Below, piece after piece: positions 22,620 to 34,515 of a stretch of 64,000 nucleotides of DNA (position 1 is its first letter; the number at the start of each line of letters is the position of its first letter). The stretch covers positions 6,686,213 through 6,750,212 of the forward strand of contig OZ234493.1 of NCBI GenBank assembly GCA_965153455.1, written 5' to 3'. Source of the stretch: Sphagnum compactum (taxonomy: Eukaryota > Bryophyta > Sphagnopsida > Sphagnales). The position numbers and the translations under genes were made by a program. A model generated the notes under the pieces. It did no database searches. It was given only the letters and a program-made list of their open reading frames with translations, and had not been told where the DNA came from.

Positions 22620-23690
22620 GGGATGAAACTCAGTTTACCAACAAAATTAGTGGAAAAACTAGTTTGAGTCCCAGTTATTTCGGTTTGTAAAATTCCATTC
22701 CCAGTTGAGCATTTGATGCCCTAGTATGCCAAAATTGGCCGTTTTCGCCCCCTAATCGCCGACTTTAGGGATAACTTTAGTGTCCTTGCAATTTGATCAC
22801 TGCTAAGACTTGTGGTGTAATTAGTGGTAATTTAGAGTGTAATGCTTCCATATTAGATCAAGCATTGGGATTCCACAAACAGAGATATACAGACACTATA
22901 TATATCTATGTACTTATATAATTATAAATTGAGATGTATTATCACCATCAGTTTTCTATTAACTTATGAGTTGTTGGTTACCCAATAATATGCAGTCTAT
23001 GGAAAGATGTTAAGAGTTCTTCTTCATACTGTCTTTCTTTCCAGGGAAGAAAGTCAGGTTTGGAAGCACTTGACTATTTTGTGTATCTGTTAACTGCAAG
23101 TAGACATCATTGCAGTCTGTCAAGAAGGGTTTCTTACAAGTATGTGTCAGTTGCAAGAGCCCCAAAACAGACACTGGGTAGTAAGTGCCGAAGAAGATGA
23201 TGAGGAGAAAGGGGTATGCCCATCCATGCCCCTACCATCATCACACAGGGTGTGCAACATCCGTGAAATAGGATATCCTATTTCAATGTTGTCCAAGCAC
23301 TACAGGCCTTCTTGGTTGTCAGGCTAACTAATTGCTTGTCTAGCTCTGTTACAAACTTTACAAACTTGCTCCATTCTGCATGTGCTCCAATCTGCAACTT
23401 TTGCTGAACACTGACAATACTGGAAGAAACTAGAACCTTTTAACTTTTGTTTCAATCCTTGAGGTCAGGGGACTCTCTCTCCCCTCTGTGAATGATGATT
23501 TGGGAGAGAAGGGGGGAGAGAGGGGTGGTGTCAATCTTCATCCCAGTAAGTAGTTTTCTCCCACCAATTTTGAACTAAATCACAACTAATCACTGAATTT
23601 GCAAGATTAGACAAAAGGCCTGTCGGGTCTCTCTCCCAAGAATTTGCAACAAGAAGAAGAAAGTATGCTTACTTCAAATTTGGAGAAACT
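22620..23690. other. Intergenic, no supported gene
   Basis: Low coding content. The frame at 23142-23327 is short and unrecognised. Purine-rich stretches (GGGAGAGAAGGGGGGAGAG) lie near 23500. Confidence 0.35.
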
Positions 23691-23692
23691 TA

Positions 23693-24073
23693 AGCCCACT
23701 TTACACTAAGAGTCAGGGCCAAAAAAACTTGAGGCCAACTTTGAGCATTTTGGGGTTGCAAATTCAACCCCAAGTTACTAATAAATGCTAGAACATTGAT
23801 GTCAGGATATTAATAAATGCTGGAACATTGGCCCCAAGGGTTGCAAATTGGCCTCCCAAATTTGATTGTATCCTTTTTCCAGCCTTGGAGCCAATACAAG
23901 GCCATAAAGTTCAGCAATTATTAGTACTTGGGGCAGATTGAATTTTATTTTATTTTTCTATTTCAGCCTTGACTCCTTGTGTAAAGCCCTGGGGGCTGAT
24001 TTCAACTTTTGCACCAATAGGAATGTTGGATTTGGGGTGAACATTGGCCCTGACTCCTAGTGTAAAGCGGGCC
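23693..24073. mobile_element. 381-bp Tourist/PIF-like MITE with TTA target duplication
   Basis: The ends are inverted repeats of about 30 bp. The left starts AGCCCACTTTACACTAAGAG. The right, read on the other strand, starts GGCCCGCTTTACACTAGGAG. Both continue TCAGGGCCAA. TTA stands immediately outside both ends (23690-23692 and 24074-24076), the 3-bp duplication typical of PIF/Harbinger (Tourist) elements. Sub-terminal copies of CTTTACAC-AGGAGTCAAGG also occur inside the right part. A related copy lies at 48861-49095. Confidence 0.8.
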
Positions 24074-24390
24074 TTAGATGCACTTCTCAAAGCCACTTCC
24101 ATATGCTGACTCCTGTCGGACAGGCACGCATGCTTAATTCTGAAGAAAAGAGCAAACTAGCTAATTAACCCAAGGTGTCAGGTGTGGTCTAGTGAAGTGT
24201 TGGGTGGGTATCACATTTTATGATACCCGCCAGATCCGGTTTTCATACAACAATTTCTAAATGGTTTTCACTTTTTTTCATTTTTTCACTTAAATAATCT
24301 TTATTTTATCATTTTTCTTACTAATGAAAAATTACAAATATTGTTACAAACAACTTTTCAACATTAAATAATATTTTATTTATTGAAGTT

Positions 24391-26645
24391 TTACACTTCA
24401 ACAACTTCATCCTTTTTAAATTCACCTTCAAACTTTTCTAACTCCTCTTTTAGATCTACATCTTTTTCAAGGAATTCCACTAAGTTAGATGGAGACTTAC
24501 AACTTATTCTAGGATCATTAGGACAATTTTTGTTGACAAATATCAACTTTTTAAAAAAATTAATTTGTAAACGACATCTCCTAAGGTTGGTAAGTATTCT
24601 AGCCAAAGAAAAAATTCTTTTTGTTTCAATTTGAGATCAAACAACACCCAAAATTTTTTGGGCTAAAAATCCAACAAAAAAAAACATTGCTTCATGTTTC
24701 TGTCACCACTGAAAAGGGCATTTGATGTCCTTAACACCCAATTGATATTTCCTAAAAATTCAACAACTTCTTCACAAGCTCTTTTGATGGTTCACTTGTG
24801 CTTGCAGTTTGTTCAAAAATATCCAAATTACAATCCTACTCAAAAGTATCTTGGTCAACACAATACTTATCTAACCTTACCAAAGGATGCAAGGATTTTT
24901 TATTGTATTCCTCAACGAGAGCAACACCTTGTTCCTTTCCAACAAATGAGGATATTGTACAAAGACTCTTAAACCTAGGGTCTAATATTAAAGAGATCAT
25001 ATTATGAGCTTTCCTATTTTCATATTTCTTCGAGAATGAAAGGAAAGAATCTAACACATTGATTACCTCATTTCTAATGTTAGAGGCTCGCAAAGATAAC
25101 TCATCAAAAATAATGGAATCATCTTCCATTAGGCTTTTAAATGAAGGAATAATTTTGTTTTCCTCTTTCACTTTCAAACTCATGGAAATAGCAGAGTGTA
25201 AAGCATCACTAAGGAGCCAATGTCCATGAGATTGGTTAAGAACATAAGCAAAAACAATTGGAGAAAGATAATCCACTATAATTTGAGAAATTTGCCAAGT
25301 TAGAGGTGGAGGCACTCACAAATGACTCTCACAGTAATATGTTCGGTATAACAAACATAATGGCAGAACAAAATTGTAAGGCCTCTTGAAACATAATGAC
25401 CTTACTAACAAACCTGCAACACATCCAATAACATAAAAAAAATTGGTTATCTTGTATAATTTAGAACTTTAAAATTTGTAAATTATTGAAATAATAATGA
25501 AACAAAAAGGACTACTTGGTTTTCATAGGAGCATTGTTCAATTTTCTAGGGCGAATGCCAGTCTCAAGACAAGCATTGTTCCATTATTATCTTCCATTTC
25601 CAGATTTATTAAACCAATTGATGCACTTTTGTAAATTTGTTTGAGCAAACTTAACAGAAACATATTTTAGATCTGTACACATTTTTTCTTCTGCAGTGCC
25701 ATATTGACATGCTTTTGAAAAGGCATGCCCAAAGCAAGTGCCCTGAATGCTCTCTTCTAAACCAAGAGATCCATAGTTTACAACAAATATCAATGAAGTA
25801 GTCATTGCATTGAGATTTGACCCCTCATTTTTTACATAAGCAATGATCTTTTTCCTTAAACCATATTTGTCCAATAACTCTGTTAGACTTCTAGCCAATG
25901 TTTGACCAATAGTTTTTGTCGCCTCAAACAAGCCAATAATTACATGTTGTGGATGCCAATCACTACCCAAAAAAGTGATCACTAATGCAAAAACATCATA
26001 AGCTCCCTTAAACATCCAAATATCAAAGTTAAATGATGAAGAAAAACAATCTGCCAATGCAAGAAAAACATATTGTTGACTTGTTTTCTCAACTAACACT
26101 GGCAATATCATTTATGAAAACTACCTTCTAGAAGGGAAATTTAATTTTGGACACAAACACAAAATTAAACTTTTCAGCCACATATTTTCCACAAACTAAA
26201 TTGGTAAATTGTTCTTAACAATCAAAAGGCCCAAGTCTTCTAAAAGTTATTTCTCTGGCACATCCTTTCTTTGGAAAGAATCTTTGACAAAAAAACTTGA
26301 AAATTGACCCGCCAAATACAATCACTTTTTTTTTTGCTAGTTGTCTTTCTTTTCTTCCTTTCAGTGAAAAGTTTACTTCTTCTTCAAACATTTTCACAAT
26401 AACAATGTGCTCTGCATCCACATGTTTTTTAAAGATGTTATTCCATTTGTTTTATAGTAAAAAATTATTCCTTTCCTTGCTTGAGTTCTTGAATTTATTC
26501 CTATTACAAGTTTTTGATAACAAAGGATACAACGCATGATTTGTGTATTTTCAAGATCAATTTCTGTATTATCATTGACACAACAAAAATTCCAACACAA
26601 AGATAATCTTCCATGTGATTGCCAAATTTTTCTTTGTGCATGCAA
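24391..26645 (-). pseudogene. hAT transposase with BED zinc finger (broken)
   Basis: In order on the minus strand: a BED-type zinc finger (MRCILCYQK then TNGITSLKK and, in the overlapping frame, MDAEHIVIV) at 26645-26215; the central part at 26111-25587 with FDIWMFKGAYDVFALVITFL, GLFEATKTIGQTLARSLTEL and IIAYVKNEGSNLNAMTTSL; a segment at 25315-24836 with GHWLLSDAL and MISLILDPRFKSL; and the C-terminal dimerisation region at 24606-24391 with RILTNLRRCRL. These are the known blocks of plant hAT transposases. Several frameshifts and stops separate them. It would have cut and pasted the element; this copy is dead. Confidence 0.87.
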
Positions 26646-27369
26646 TTTTTTAAGATGTATTCATTTTATGGATTCTTATTTCTATCGATTTGCACGCTTA
26701 CATTTTCTTCCATAATTTCATCATTCATAGATATTTCAATTGTCTCATTATTTCCCATTACAACATTTTCATCTGTAGACGACTATTCCATTGGTAGTTT
26801 TCACAAGAATATTTTTAGAGCTAACTAAGGTACAAGATTAATAGAAAATTCCAAATTCTTTCACAAACAAAAAGAAAAAATAAATCAAATATTCACAAAG
26901 GTTTAGGGTCTAGAAAAAACATTTACAAAAAAAATGGGTTTAAGGGTAAAGTTTTGAAAAAAACATTTACAAACAATGGGGTTGAAGGTTAGTAAACTAA
27001 ATAAAATTACTCATTTTTCTTTCATTAATGTTATAAAAATGTATAATGATAATTTTTTTAGAAAAATCGTTCGTGTTTATGGATATCCTCCACATTAACA
27101 AATAAAAAATCAAATTACATTCTAAACAAACAAATGATAAGAATCAAAAAAATAAAAGCAAATAAAACAAAACTATTTAGCAAAAACAAACAAACAAAAG
27201 AAAACTAAACACAAAACCAAAAAAAAAAAAACTTCCCTAGTGGTTGCTGGAGAATTTGCTTCTCCAAGCTCCAAGCTCCTCCCTACAAAAAAAGAGGGAA
27301 GAGGGAAGTACCAACTAACAAGGCAGCAAGGCATGAAGTAACAAAACAACAAATGGGGGGGGGTCGTCA

Positions 27370-27800
27370 AAAAGTATTTTGAGGCAATGCGCAATGGTAG
27401 CGAAGCAAGGCAATGCGCGATGGCAGTGAGGTGAGGCAACGCATGAACGCATGATGGCAACAAGGCGAAGCAATGAGGCAAGGCAACGAAGCAAGGCAAC
27501 GAAGCAAGGTAGCTAGTAGTGAATTTACGCAACGACATGAAAAGGCAACACAACGAGGTGAAAAAACAACATGACGAGGTAATGAGGTAACACAAAAGAG
27601 GTAGTGAGGTAGTGCAAAAGAGGCAACAAGGCAATGAAGCAGCAAGGTAGCACACAAGGCAGTGCAACGAAGCAGCACACAGTGCACAAGGCAATGCGAT
27701 GAGGCAGCACAATGAAGCAGTGCAATGAGGTAGTGAAGAGGCAGCGTGACGAAGCAGCACAAGGCATAGCAAGATGACAAGGTAACAACAATACAAGAGG
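27370..27800. repeat. GGCAACGAAGCAA minisatellite-like tract
   Basis: About 430 bp consist of variants of a 10-bp word such as GAAGCAAGGC, GAGGCAACGC and GAGGTAGTGC. The minus-strand frames here (Leu, Cys, Ala and Ser-rich, for example CCLIALPCALCAA) only read the repeat and are not credible genes. Confidence 0.85.
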
Positions 27801-28329
27801 CAAAGGAAAGAAACAAAGGGGAAAAAAAGTGAAAGTGAAAGAAGGTGAAAGGTTAGGGAAAAAAAAAAGTAAAGAGAAAGGAAAAAAAAAAAAAAAAAAC
27901 TCTATGATCTAAATCCAAACTCAAAATCTAAACAACACAAAACATTGTAAAATACAACAGACAACACTCAACCTTTGTGAACACAAGTGAAAAAATGCAA
28001 GAAGAAGAACTAAAGTAGAAAAATGCATTTTATAAAAATAATTAAGGTTTTCTAGAAGTGGGCGTTGGAATGTGGTGCCTCCACTTAACCCTAAGTTTCA
28101 CTTAGGATTCTTTTGAAACCCTTACCCGGGTTAGGGGTTAGATCTTAGTCGAGTTTCACTATTTTATTTTTTTTTAAAATTAACCAATTATCATCATCTA
28201 GTTCTCACACAAATGAAAATCGGTGATCCAATTTTTAGGCAGGGTATCATTCAGTGTGATACCTTGAGGGGTTCAAACTCTGATGCCCCAGTGGGATTTG
28301 CAATACCCGCCCAACATTAGTCTAATGGT

Positions 28330-30490
28330 CTTTTTTTTTTAAAAGTTATTGAAAATTTTGCTTCCAATGAGAAACATTTTTGCTCTCGATAGAGAGTACT
28401 TAGAGACATAGGTTATGATTGTTGTTGTGTGTCTAGTAAGGGTGGTGTTTGTTGTGTTTAAATTGAGGCCATTAAAGTGCATAAAATTTGATTGAAAAAT
28501 CGATAAGTTATTTGTTACAATATTATGTAACATTGTTTTTATGTTGGTTTTTATGAGTAAAATTTTAGTAACAATGAATAGTGAATTAAAAATGTCCTCT
28601 ATCAATTTGTACTAGTTTGATTGGGATAATTGAAATTGACTATCCAAAATGACTAAAATGATTAAAACTACTAGTTGACACGATTATTCAAAACAAATGA
28701 GATAATTGAAATGATCAATTGATGCGATAATTTTAATTTAATTTATAGGTTATAAATTAATTTAATAATAATATCCATCTTATTTTGGATTGAATTAATG
28801 AAGAGTCCAATACACAATAACATTAGACTCGAACTTCCAACATCCAAAAAAATTCTTTTGGGCTATTTGTTGATAGTTCAATGTCACACATTCAAAGTGA
28901 ATTTTGAATTGTCACTTTTTCAACCGTAACCCACGACCTTTTCCATCCAACCACCTTTTCACATAGTGATGGCATTATTATCGTAGAATGTATAAACACA
29001 CATATTTTTTCAATATTGCACATTATAATTTTATTATATAATTAGGTGATTTCATAATGAATTGATTACAAATGTAAATTTTTCATATCATTATTTAATT
29101 TAATTCATTTTTTAGTTTCATAATTACATAGAATTTTTTTAAAAATATTTCAAAATGTAAAATGCATTGCATGAATTTTAAATAATTTTGATTCTAGTTA
29201 ATTTATTTAAATGTTCGTTTAGTTTTTTTTTAAATCCAATATTTGTAAAAATATTTTATATTTTATATTTTGATTTCAGAAAAAATAAAAGTAAAATAAT
29301 TGTATTATATTTTATTCAAAAATCTTATTGTGAATTGAATTTCACTTTTGGAATTATATACTTTAAATTTGCATGTTTTTAAAATTTTAGGTTAAATTTT
29401 TCTATTATTTAAATTTAAAATTTAAAATTTAAAGACATAAATTAATTAAAAATTTTCATGTAAATTAGTTACATTCCATTATTTGTAATAAATTATAATA
29501 CAACATTTCAATTTGATTTTCCATTTTTTCACATGTCATTTTGTTACATATTTTCAATTGAATTATCCCATGTATTTTATATTTATGTGAATCACTACAA
29601 ACAACAAATGAAAACATGGCAATAATAATCTATTTTCATTTTTTAATAATTAAGTTCAAAAAATAGTTAAATATTTTTTGTATTGTCACATTGTAAAAAA
29701 TAACACTATGATCACGATTAGTCATATTAAATGATTGATTTCAATCTCATTAGTCACATTACTCAAGTTAAACAATTCCACATGGGTGTCACATAACCAC
29801 ATGTCCAACATAATATTTGTTTTGATTAAATAGATAGTTTTTTTAGTCAAAATGGACATATCTAGTTTTGATTTTAATCAAATCAAACATAGTCCGTCAT
29901 TTCAAACAAACCGATTCGACTTCACAATTATTTGAATCGTGATGTGATTAATGAAAATACTTAAAAACAAAACCTTTATACCCAATTAACAATCCTTGTT
30001 GCTATGGCAAAGGTCATTGATGTTCCTAATCCTCTTCTACGGATTGTTGTGAAAAATTATGGCATATATCATTACACCAAAATGCGTCTTAATTCACTAT
30101 AAGTTTCACTAGATTTTGAGTGAATTTGGACATTTTTACCATGGTGAAATTAGTCAACCCCCTAGTGAACAAGGACCAGTTGCAACGGACAATGAATTGG
30201 TCCACTAGTACCTAATGAAATACACATTTATCAAGCCATTTCACTTGTTAGTTAATTAACTAGGTAGTATGGAAATCAATTAAATTATAATTATTTTATA
30301 TTTTATGTAATATTTAATATTATTGATAATTTCATAATTTTCTAACCTATGAATTATTGACACGTGTCACTACTTATGTTAGGTTAAAAACCTAGCCCAG
30401 GTACATAAACTATGTAATCAACCTAAATAGGCACCTACTTTAGGGAACTACATAGGATAATATTTGATCAACTTACCACTATTGACCACA
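28330..30490. other. AT-rich spacer without recognised features
   Basis: Very AT-rich sequence with few open frames. A small inverted pair (CTAGTGAACAAGGACCA, then TGGTCCACTAG) lies at about 30160-30210. No gene or transposon protein recognised. Confidence 0.4.
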
Positions 30491-30496
30491 AACACA

Positions 30497-30572
30497 CCAT
30501 TTGTGAGGTTTGATCCCTTGACATTTAATATGGAAGCAAACACCCCTATCATCAAGCCACCGCACTTGTGAC
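30497..30572 (-). mobile_element. tRNA-like SINE head
   Basis: Read on the minus strand: GTGCGGTGGCTTGATGATAG, then GGGGTGTTTGCTTCCATA, then AAATGTCAAGGGATCAAACC. The first block resembles a pol III A box and the last resembles the B box GGGTTCAAACC, at about the spacing of a tRNA gene. No foldable tRNA with a proper acceptor stem was worked out, so a decayed tRNA-derived SINE is the best reading. Confidence 0.35.
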
Positions 30573-31122
30573 AAAAAAAAAATTGTTACATGGGTCCTTG
30601 GTGCAATTTTATTTAAAGGTGTTAAGTTTCTTCAAAAATACATTTCTTTCAAATTTTAACAAATGTTTGGAAAATAAAATTGAATATCTTTGCAAAAAAA
30701 AAAAAAATTCAATTTGAATTTGTTGCACCATGAATAATGTAATATGTTCCATTTTGTGAGTGCCTCAAGATTTTATGCCCATTAAAAGCAAGTCTATAAA
30801 TTGTTGTACCAATTACTGGAACCATATTGGTGGAAAAATATTGTGATGGGTTCATTGGTTTGTGACAATTCTTAAAAGGTTTTGTCATACTACATGAATC
30901 CTAAAAACCTAATGTTTTTCTTGCACATTTAGGTCAATTGCAAGAAAACAAACTTGGTTGTTGTGGTATGGATGTGTGTGGTAGGTCCTCAATTTCAACC
31001 ATGATGGCAACTTCATCTTTTTCTTTGTCATCTTCCTTTTTCTTTCAAGGTCAAAATTAATGCACTTTGTTAATTGAAGAAAATGATATCTCAAACTTCA
31101 ATGTCATTTAAGAATGATGGAT

Positions 31123-31165
31123 AATGAAATTGTGATAGTAGATAATGAAATTGTGATAGTAAGGA
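31123..31165. repeat. 21-bp direct repeat, two copies
   Basis: GATAATGAAATTGTGATAGTA occurs twice in a row with only one or two different bases at the junction. Confidence 0.8.
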
Positions 31166-31189
31166 AAAATATGATGATGGGATCAAAAA

Positions 31190-31710
31190 ATGTTTTAAAT
31201 TTTGTTTAAAAAATGATTTTCATCAACAATGTTAAGTAATTTTAAAATTATATCGTCATGGGATGAATGGTACACCCACCCCCCTCCGCCCTGCCCCCCT
31301 ATTGTTGTCAATGACATTATATATGTAGTTTGTGGAAAATTAGGACACCTTGAAAATAAATAATGATTAAAAAAACCCCATTGTCATAGTAGGTTGTTTG
31401 AAGAAAATTAATTAAAGTGCTTAAAAATGAGTTTTATTTTATTTCAAAAATTCATTATCATCAATGACATTAAGTAGTTTAAAAATAATTAAAACATTCA
31501 AGACTCATCATCGTCAATAACTTTAGTTAGATTTGAAGAAAGTTGTGGCACCCCCAAAGAAGAATGAAAAAAACCCCATTGTTGTGAATGACACTTATAA
31601 ATAGGTTTGAAGGCAATTGTGGCACTTTTGGAAAGGAAAAAGAACCCATTGTCATCATCGACAGTGGGTTAAGTGGGTTAATTTGTTTATGGAGAAAAAA
31701 ACGTAAAAAA
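31190..31710. repeat. Degenerate repeats of CATTGTCATCAATGACA
   Basis: Five or more variants of 'CCCCATTGTYRTSAATGACA' followed by 'TTAGTTTGAAGRAAATTGTGGCAC' occur at spacings of roughly 90-120 bp, including 31300, 31380, 31450, 31505, 31580 and 31650. They are diverged tandem units with no coding support. Confidence 0.45.
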
Positions 31711-31719
31711 AAAATAATG

Positions 31720-33180
31720 ACCATGGGGTGGATGTTAGCACAATAATAATAATATAGTTAAGATATATTGAAAATTATGTCATTTAAAACCATAGTCATG
31801 AAATACATTTATATTGGAACTTACATTATATCATTCAATTAATGTAATATCATATAAAATTAGATTGTGTTTTATGAAGCTTTAATTAATTAAGATCATA
31901 GAAAACAAATTGCATTGATAAGAACTTCATGATAAAATAAAACATTCATTTGTAATTTTGATGGAAGATTTATTTATTAAAATCATGTAAATGAAAAAAA
32001 AATCATCCATACATTAGATGAATGAAAAAAGATTCATCCATAATGAGAATGAATGCTTACATTGATTCCCATGTTTATTTTTAGGTTTACCTATACAACA
32101 TTGATTTTGTGATTAAATTCTTGGGTTTTACTTGCATATGTATAAGGGAAGAGATATTTTATCATCCCAAGTTTCAACTCTAGGTTTAAAGCTCAAGTTT
32201 TAGGTTCATGTAATAACAAGCTAGTGTAAGGTAGGTGGAAAAGAAGTTAGGTAATGGGGGAAAGAAAAAAAGGGTAAGGTTTTTAAAGGGGTTCAAGGTT
32301 GTATGGATTGAAGTTAATGGAAGTCCAAGATTTCAATTTTAGTTTATTCAAAATGATGGTTGAAAATGATGGGGTCGAATTTAAATGTAGTTGAGACATT
32401 AAATTTTGATGTGAGAGTGCTTATGGTAGACATGCTAGTGTCCAAACACGTAAGTTTTTAAAGAGCTTAAATTTTTTGAACATAGTTTCATTACATCTTG
32501 AGTTAAAGAGGTATTGTGGATCTCCGCTTGATACACTCATTGTCATGAAGAACATTCAAAATGGACAAAAATAGGAAGAAAAGAGCTTTGAAAATAGTGT
32601 GTACATTGGAATGACAAATATTCAGTTTGGTAGGGTAAGCATTAAGCACTTGGAGCTTAAGATCTTTTGACTTAACTTAGTTGTCTCTAGAGTTCCCATA
32701 GCGATTGTAAAGCTCAAGTTGGTGCGCTCATATCTTTTTGGATCACTCAAAATAAACAAGAAAAAGAAAAATAAAATTGTGAGATTTGAAAATAAAAGAG
32801 AGTTTAATGCATTTTTCAAGCATTTTCTTCTTGCTTCTTGGTTGCTCATGTGCTTTGGAGTTCAAAGAAATATTATAGACCTTCACTTGGCACACCAATA
32901 GTCATGAAAATCGGTAGAGAAAAACAAGAAATGGGGAATATATGGATAAGTGGTCATATATGAAAAAGTGTTCAATTACCAACTTGTGTTCAATGACAAG
33001 CATGTCTACCCTACAATGTAGATATCCAACAGGAATGAAGATGAGATGGTGTTGGAGGGGATGCGGGACACGGAAGATAAGTGGTCCCTGGATGATAACG
33101 TTCTTGATCATCCACGTGGACGGTGAAAATATATTCATCCATGTAGGTGTTTGTCATCCGAGGGGAGAGAGGGAGTAGAT
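31720..33180. other. AT-rich spacer ending in the PH-like gene's upstream region
   Basis: No supported gene in this stretch. Sequence composition changes near 33050, where GC rises toward the next gene. Confidence 0.35.
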
Positions 33181-33798
33181 AAACTCCGTCGCTAGGTCTG
33201 CCACACATACACACCCATGCGCGTGCGCGAGTTGTATTGTGTCCGGCGTTCCATCTCAGCTCAAATCCGGGATCAGCATTGCTGATACGCGCAAGTAAGA
33301 GCTTCTATCAGCTGGGATTTTCCATCCTCGTCCTTTTGATATGTGACTTGTGTGCGGAACGAATTTTTTGCTGCGCGAAAGTCTTGTGTGGGTGGAAAAA
33401 AAATCACTAGCTCCTAAGTTCCTGCTTTGTTTCGTTCTTTTTCTTTTGTGTTCTGAATTTCATTGTAAAATCTTTGTAGCCAACGATTTCGAGCTGAAGC
33501 GCAAGGCGTGGAAGTGTGCGCAAGCCGTGTCTCGAAAATTGTGCATCGTCACTATTTTTGGGTTCCGTTGTAGATATCCTCCCTCGAGGAATACTTTCAG
33601 AATCTTCTGCGAGTTTGGAGAGAACGAATTGGTCCATATGCTTCGATTATGAGAAACTACAGGATAGATTTGATCAATTAGCTGGAGGTATTGTGGAGAA
33701 GGTGATTAGATAAGGGTTTTCATCTGTGTAATGCAAGCGTAAGACTGGTTCATTGATTTCACGGAAGCTGGTAGCAAGACAAAAAAAGAAATTTGGGT
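33181..33798 (+). promoter_or_regulatory. Probable promoter and 5' leader of the PH-like gene
   Basis: This stretch is more GC-rich than the spacer before it (for example CCCATGCGCGTGCGCGAG near 33210) and lies directly before the start codon. The frames in it have no recognisable domain. No TATA box or intron was fixed. Confidence 0.35.
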
Positions 33799-34515
33799 AT
33801 GGCGTTCTATACTATCACGGTATCTTTCTCCAGTTCTGCTGCAGCATTGTGTCCCACTCGCTCCGCTCATTGCAATAGCTCTTCGTCCTTCAACTCCTTG
33901 AAATGTAGCGTATTCCCATCTCGTCTATCTTCTTCTCGTCTTGGCACCTCTGGATCATCATCATCATCATCATCATCATCCAGTTTTCTATCAGGGGTTT
34001 CATCTTCTTCTTCAAGGAACCGCCCATTTTCTTCTTGCAAGGAGGTTGAGAAGATATGGGCACTGGCAGCCTCTTCATCGACGGGTCCGGGGGCCGCGGC
34101 TGAAAAGGAAGAAGTGTTCTTTGATGGTGGGCCTCACTTTGGAGACCTTGTGACCAATCTTGTGTTCGGGCTCACACTCGTGTGGCTTCCACTCACCCTG
34201 GCGTCCGTCTTCAGATGTCTCTTTCTTCGCTACAGGTTCACAAATCTGCGAGTGACCATTATGTCAGGACTGACCGGGGATGACCGCAAGGATTTCACAT
34301 ACGAGGTCATCAAGGATGTGCAATTTGTGCCTCGGTTCATTGGAGAGTGGGGAGACATGGTCATTACCCTGACTGATGGTACCAAGGTGGAGCTCAAGTC
34401 CATTCCCAAGTTCAGAGAAATTGCCAAATATTGTCTTGATAGAGCTGGCAAGAAGCCAGCTTCAACCCTCATCTCTAGTGTAAGTGCACCAGCCACTGGT
34501 CCCAAGGGCTTCTAG
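33799..34515 (+). CDS. Chloroplast-targeted PH-like (bPH) membrane protein
   Basis: A single exon encodes 238 residues. The ATG at 33799 is the first in the open frame. Residues 1 to about 90 are rich in Ser, Ala and Arg and poor in acidic residues, a typical plastid transit peptide, including a Ser run (51-62) made by a TCA triplet repeat. One membrane span follows at about 119-143 (LVFGLTLVWLPLTLASVF). Residues 144-215 (RYRFTNLRVTIMSG, then FTYEVIKDVQFVPR, then GEWGDMVITLTDGTKVELKS, then FREIAKYC) look like the small bacterial PH (bPH/DUF304-like) fold found in membrane-anchored proteins. I recognise this as a conserved plant plastid protein of unknown exact function, and no catalytic role is suggested. 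The patatin-like gene lies downstream in convergent orientation. Confidence 0.82.
   Translation: MAFYTITVSFSSSAAALCPTRSAHCNSSSSFNSLKCSVFPSRLSSSRLGTSGSSSSSSSSSSFLSGVSSSSSRNRPFSSCKEVEKIWALAASSSTGPGAAAEKEEVFFDGGPHFGDLVTNLVFGLTLVWLPLTLASVFRCLFLRYRFTNLRVTIMSGLTGDDRKDFTYEVIKDVQFVPRFIGEWGDMVITLTDGTKVELKSIPKFREIAKYCLDRAGKKPASTLISSVSAPATGPKGF

Larger units (their letters stand above)
24199..28316 (-). mobile_element. Decayed hAT transposon (about 4.1 kb)
   Basis: The outer ends share TGTTGGGTGGGTAT (24199-24212) and its inverse ATACCCGCCCAACA (28303-28316). Just inside, a second inverted match (left GGTATCAC...TGATACCC...GATCCGGTTTTCAT, right 28214-28263) is itself palindromic. Between them a minus-strand hAT transposase is preserved in pieces (26645 to 24391). 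A repeat rich in GGCAA words and AT-rich filler lie near the transposase 5' side. I could not define an 8-bp target duplication, so the exact boundary is uncertain. Confidence 0.7.

Noticed and set aside
27173-27816. Three Cys/Leu/Ala-rich minus-strand frames (up to 207 codons)
   Set aside because: They only translate the 10-bp repeat. Composition is extreme and no domain is present.
33890-34153. Frames antisense to or overlapping the PH-like gene
   Set aside because: They are shadows of the TCA triplet repeat and of the real coding frame.
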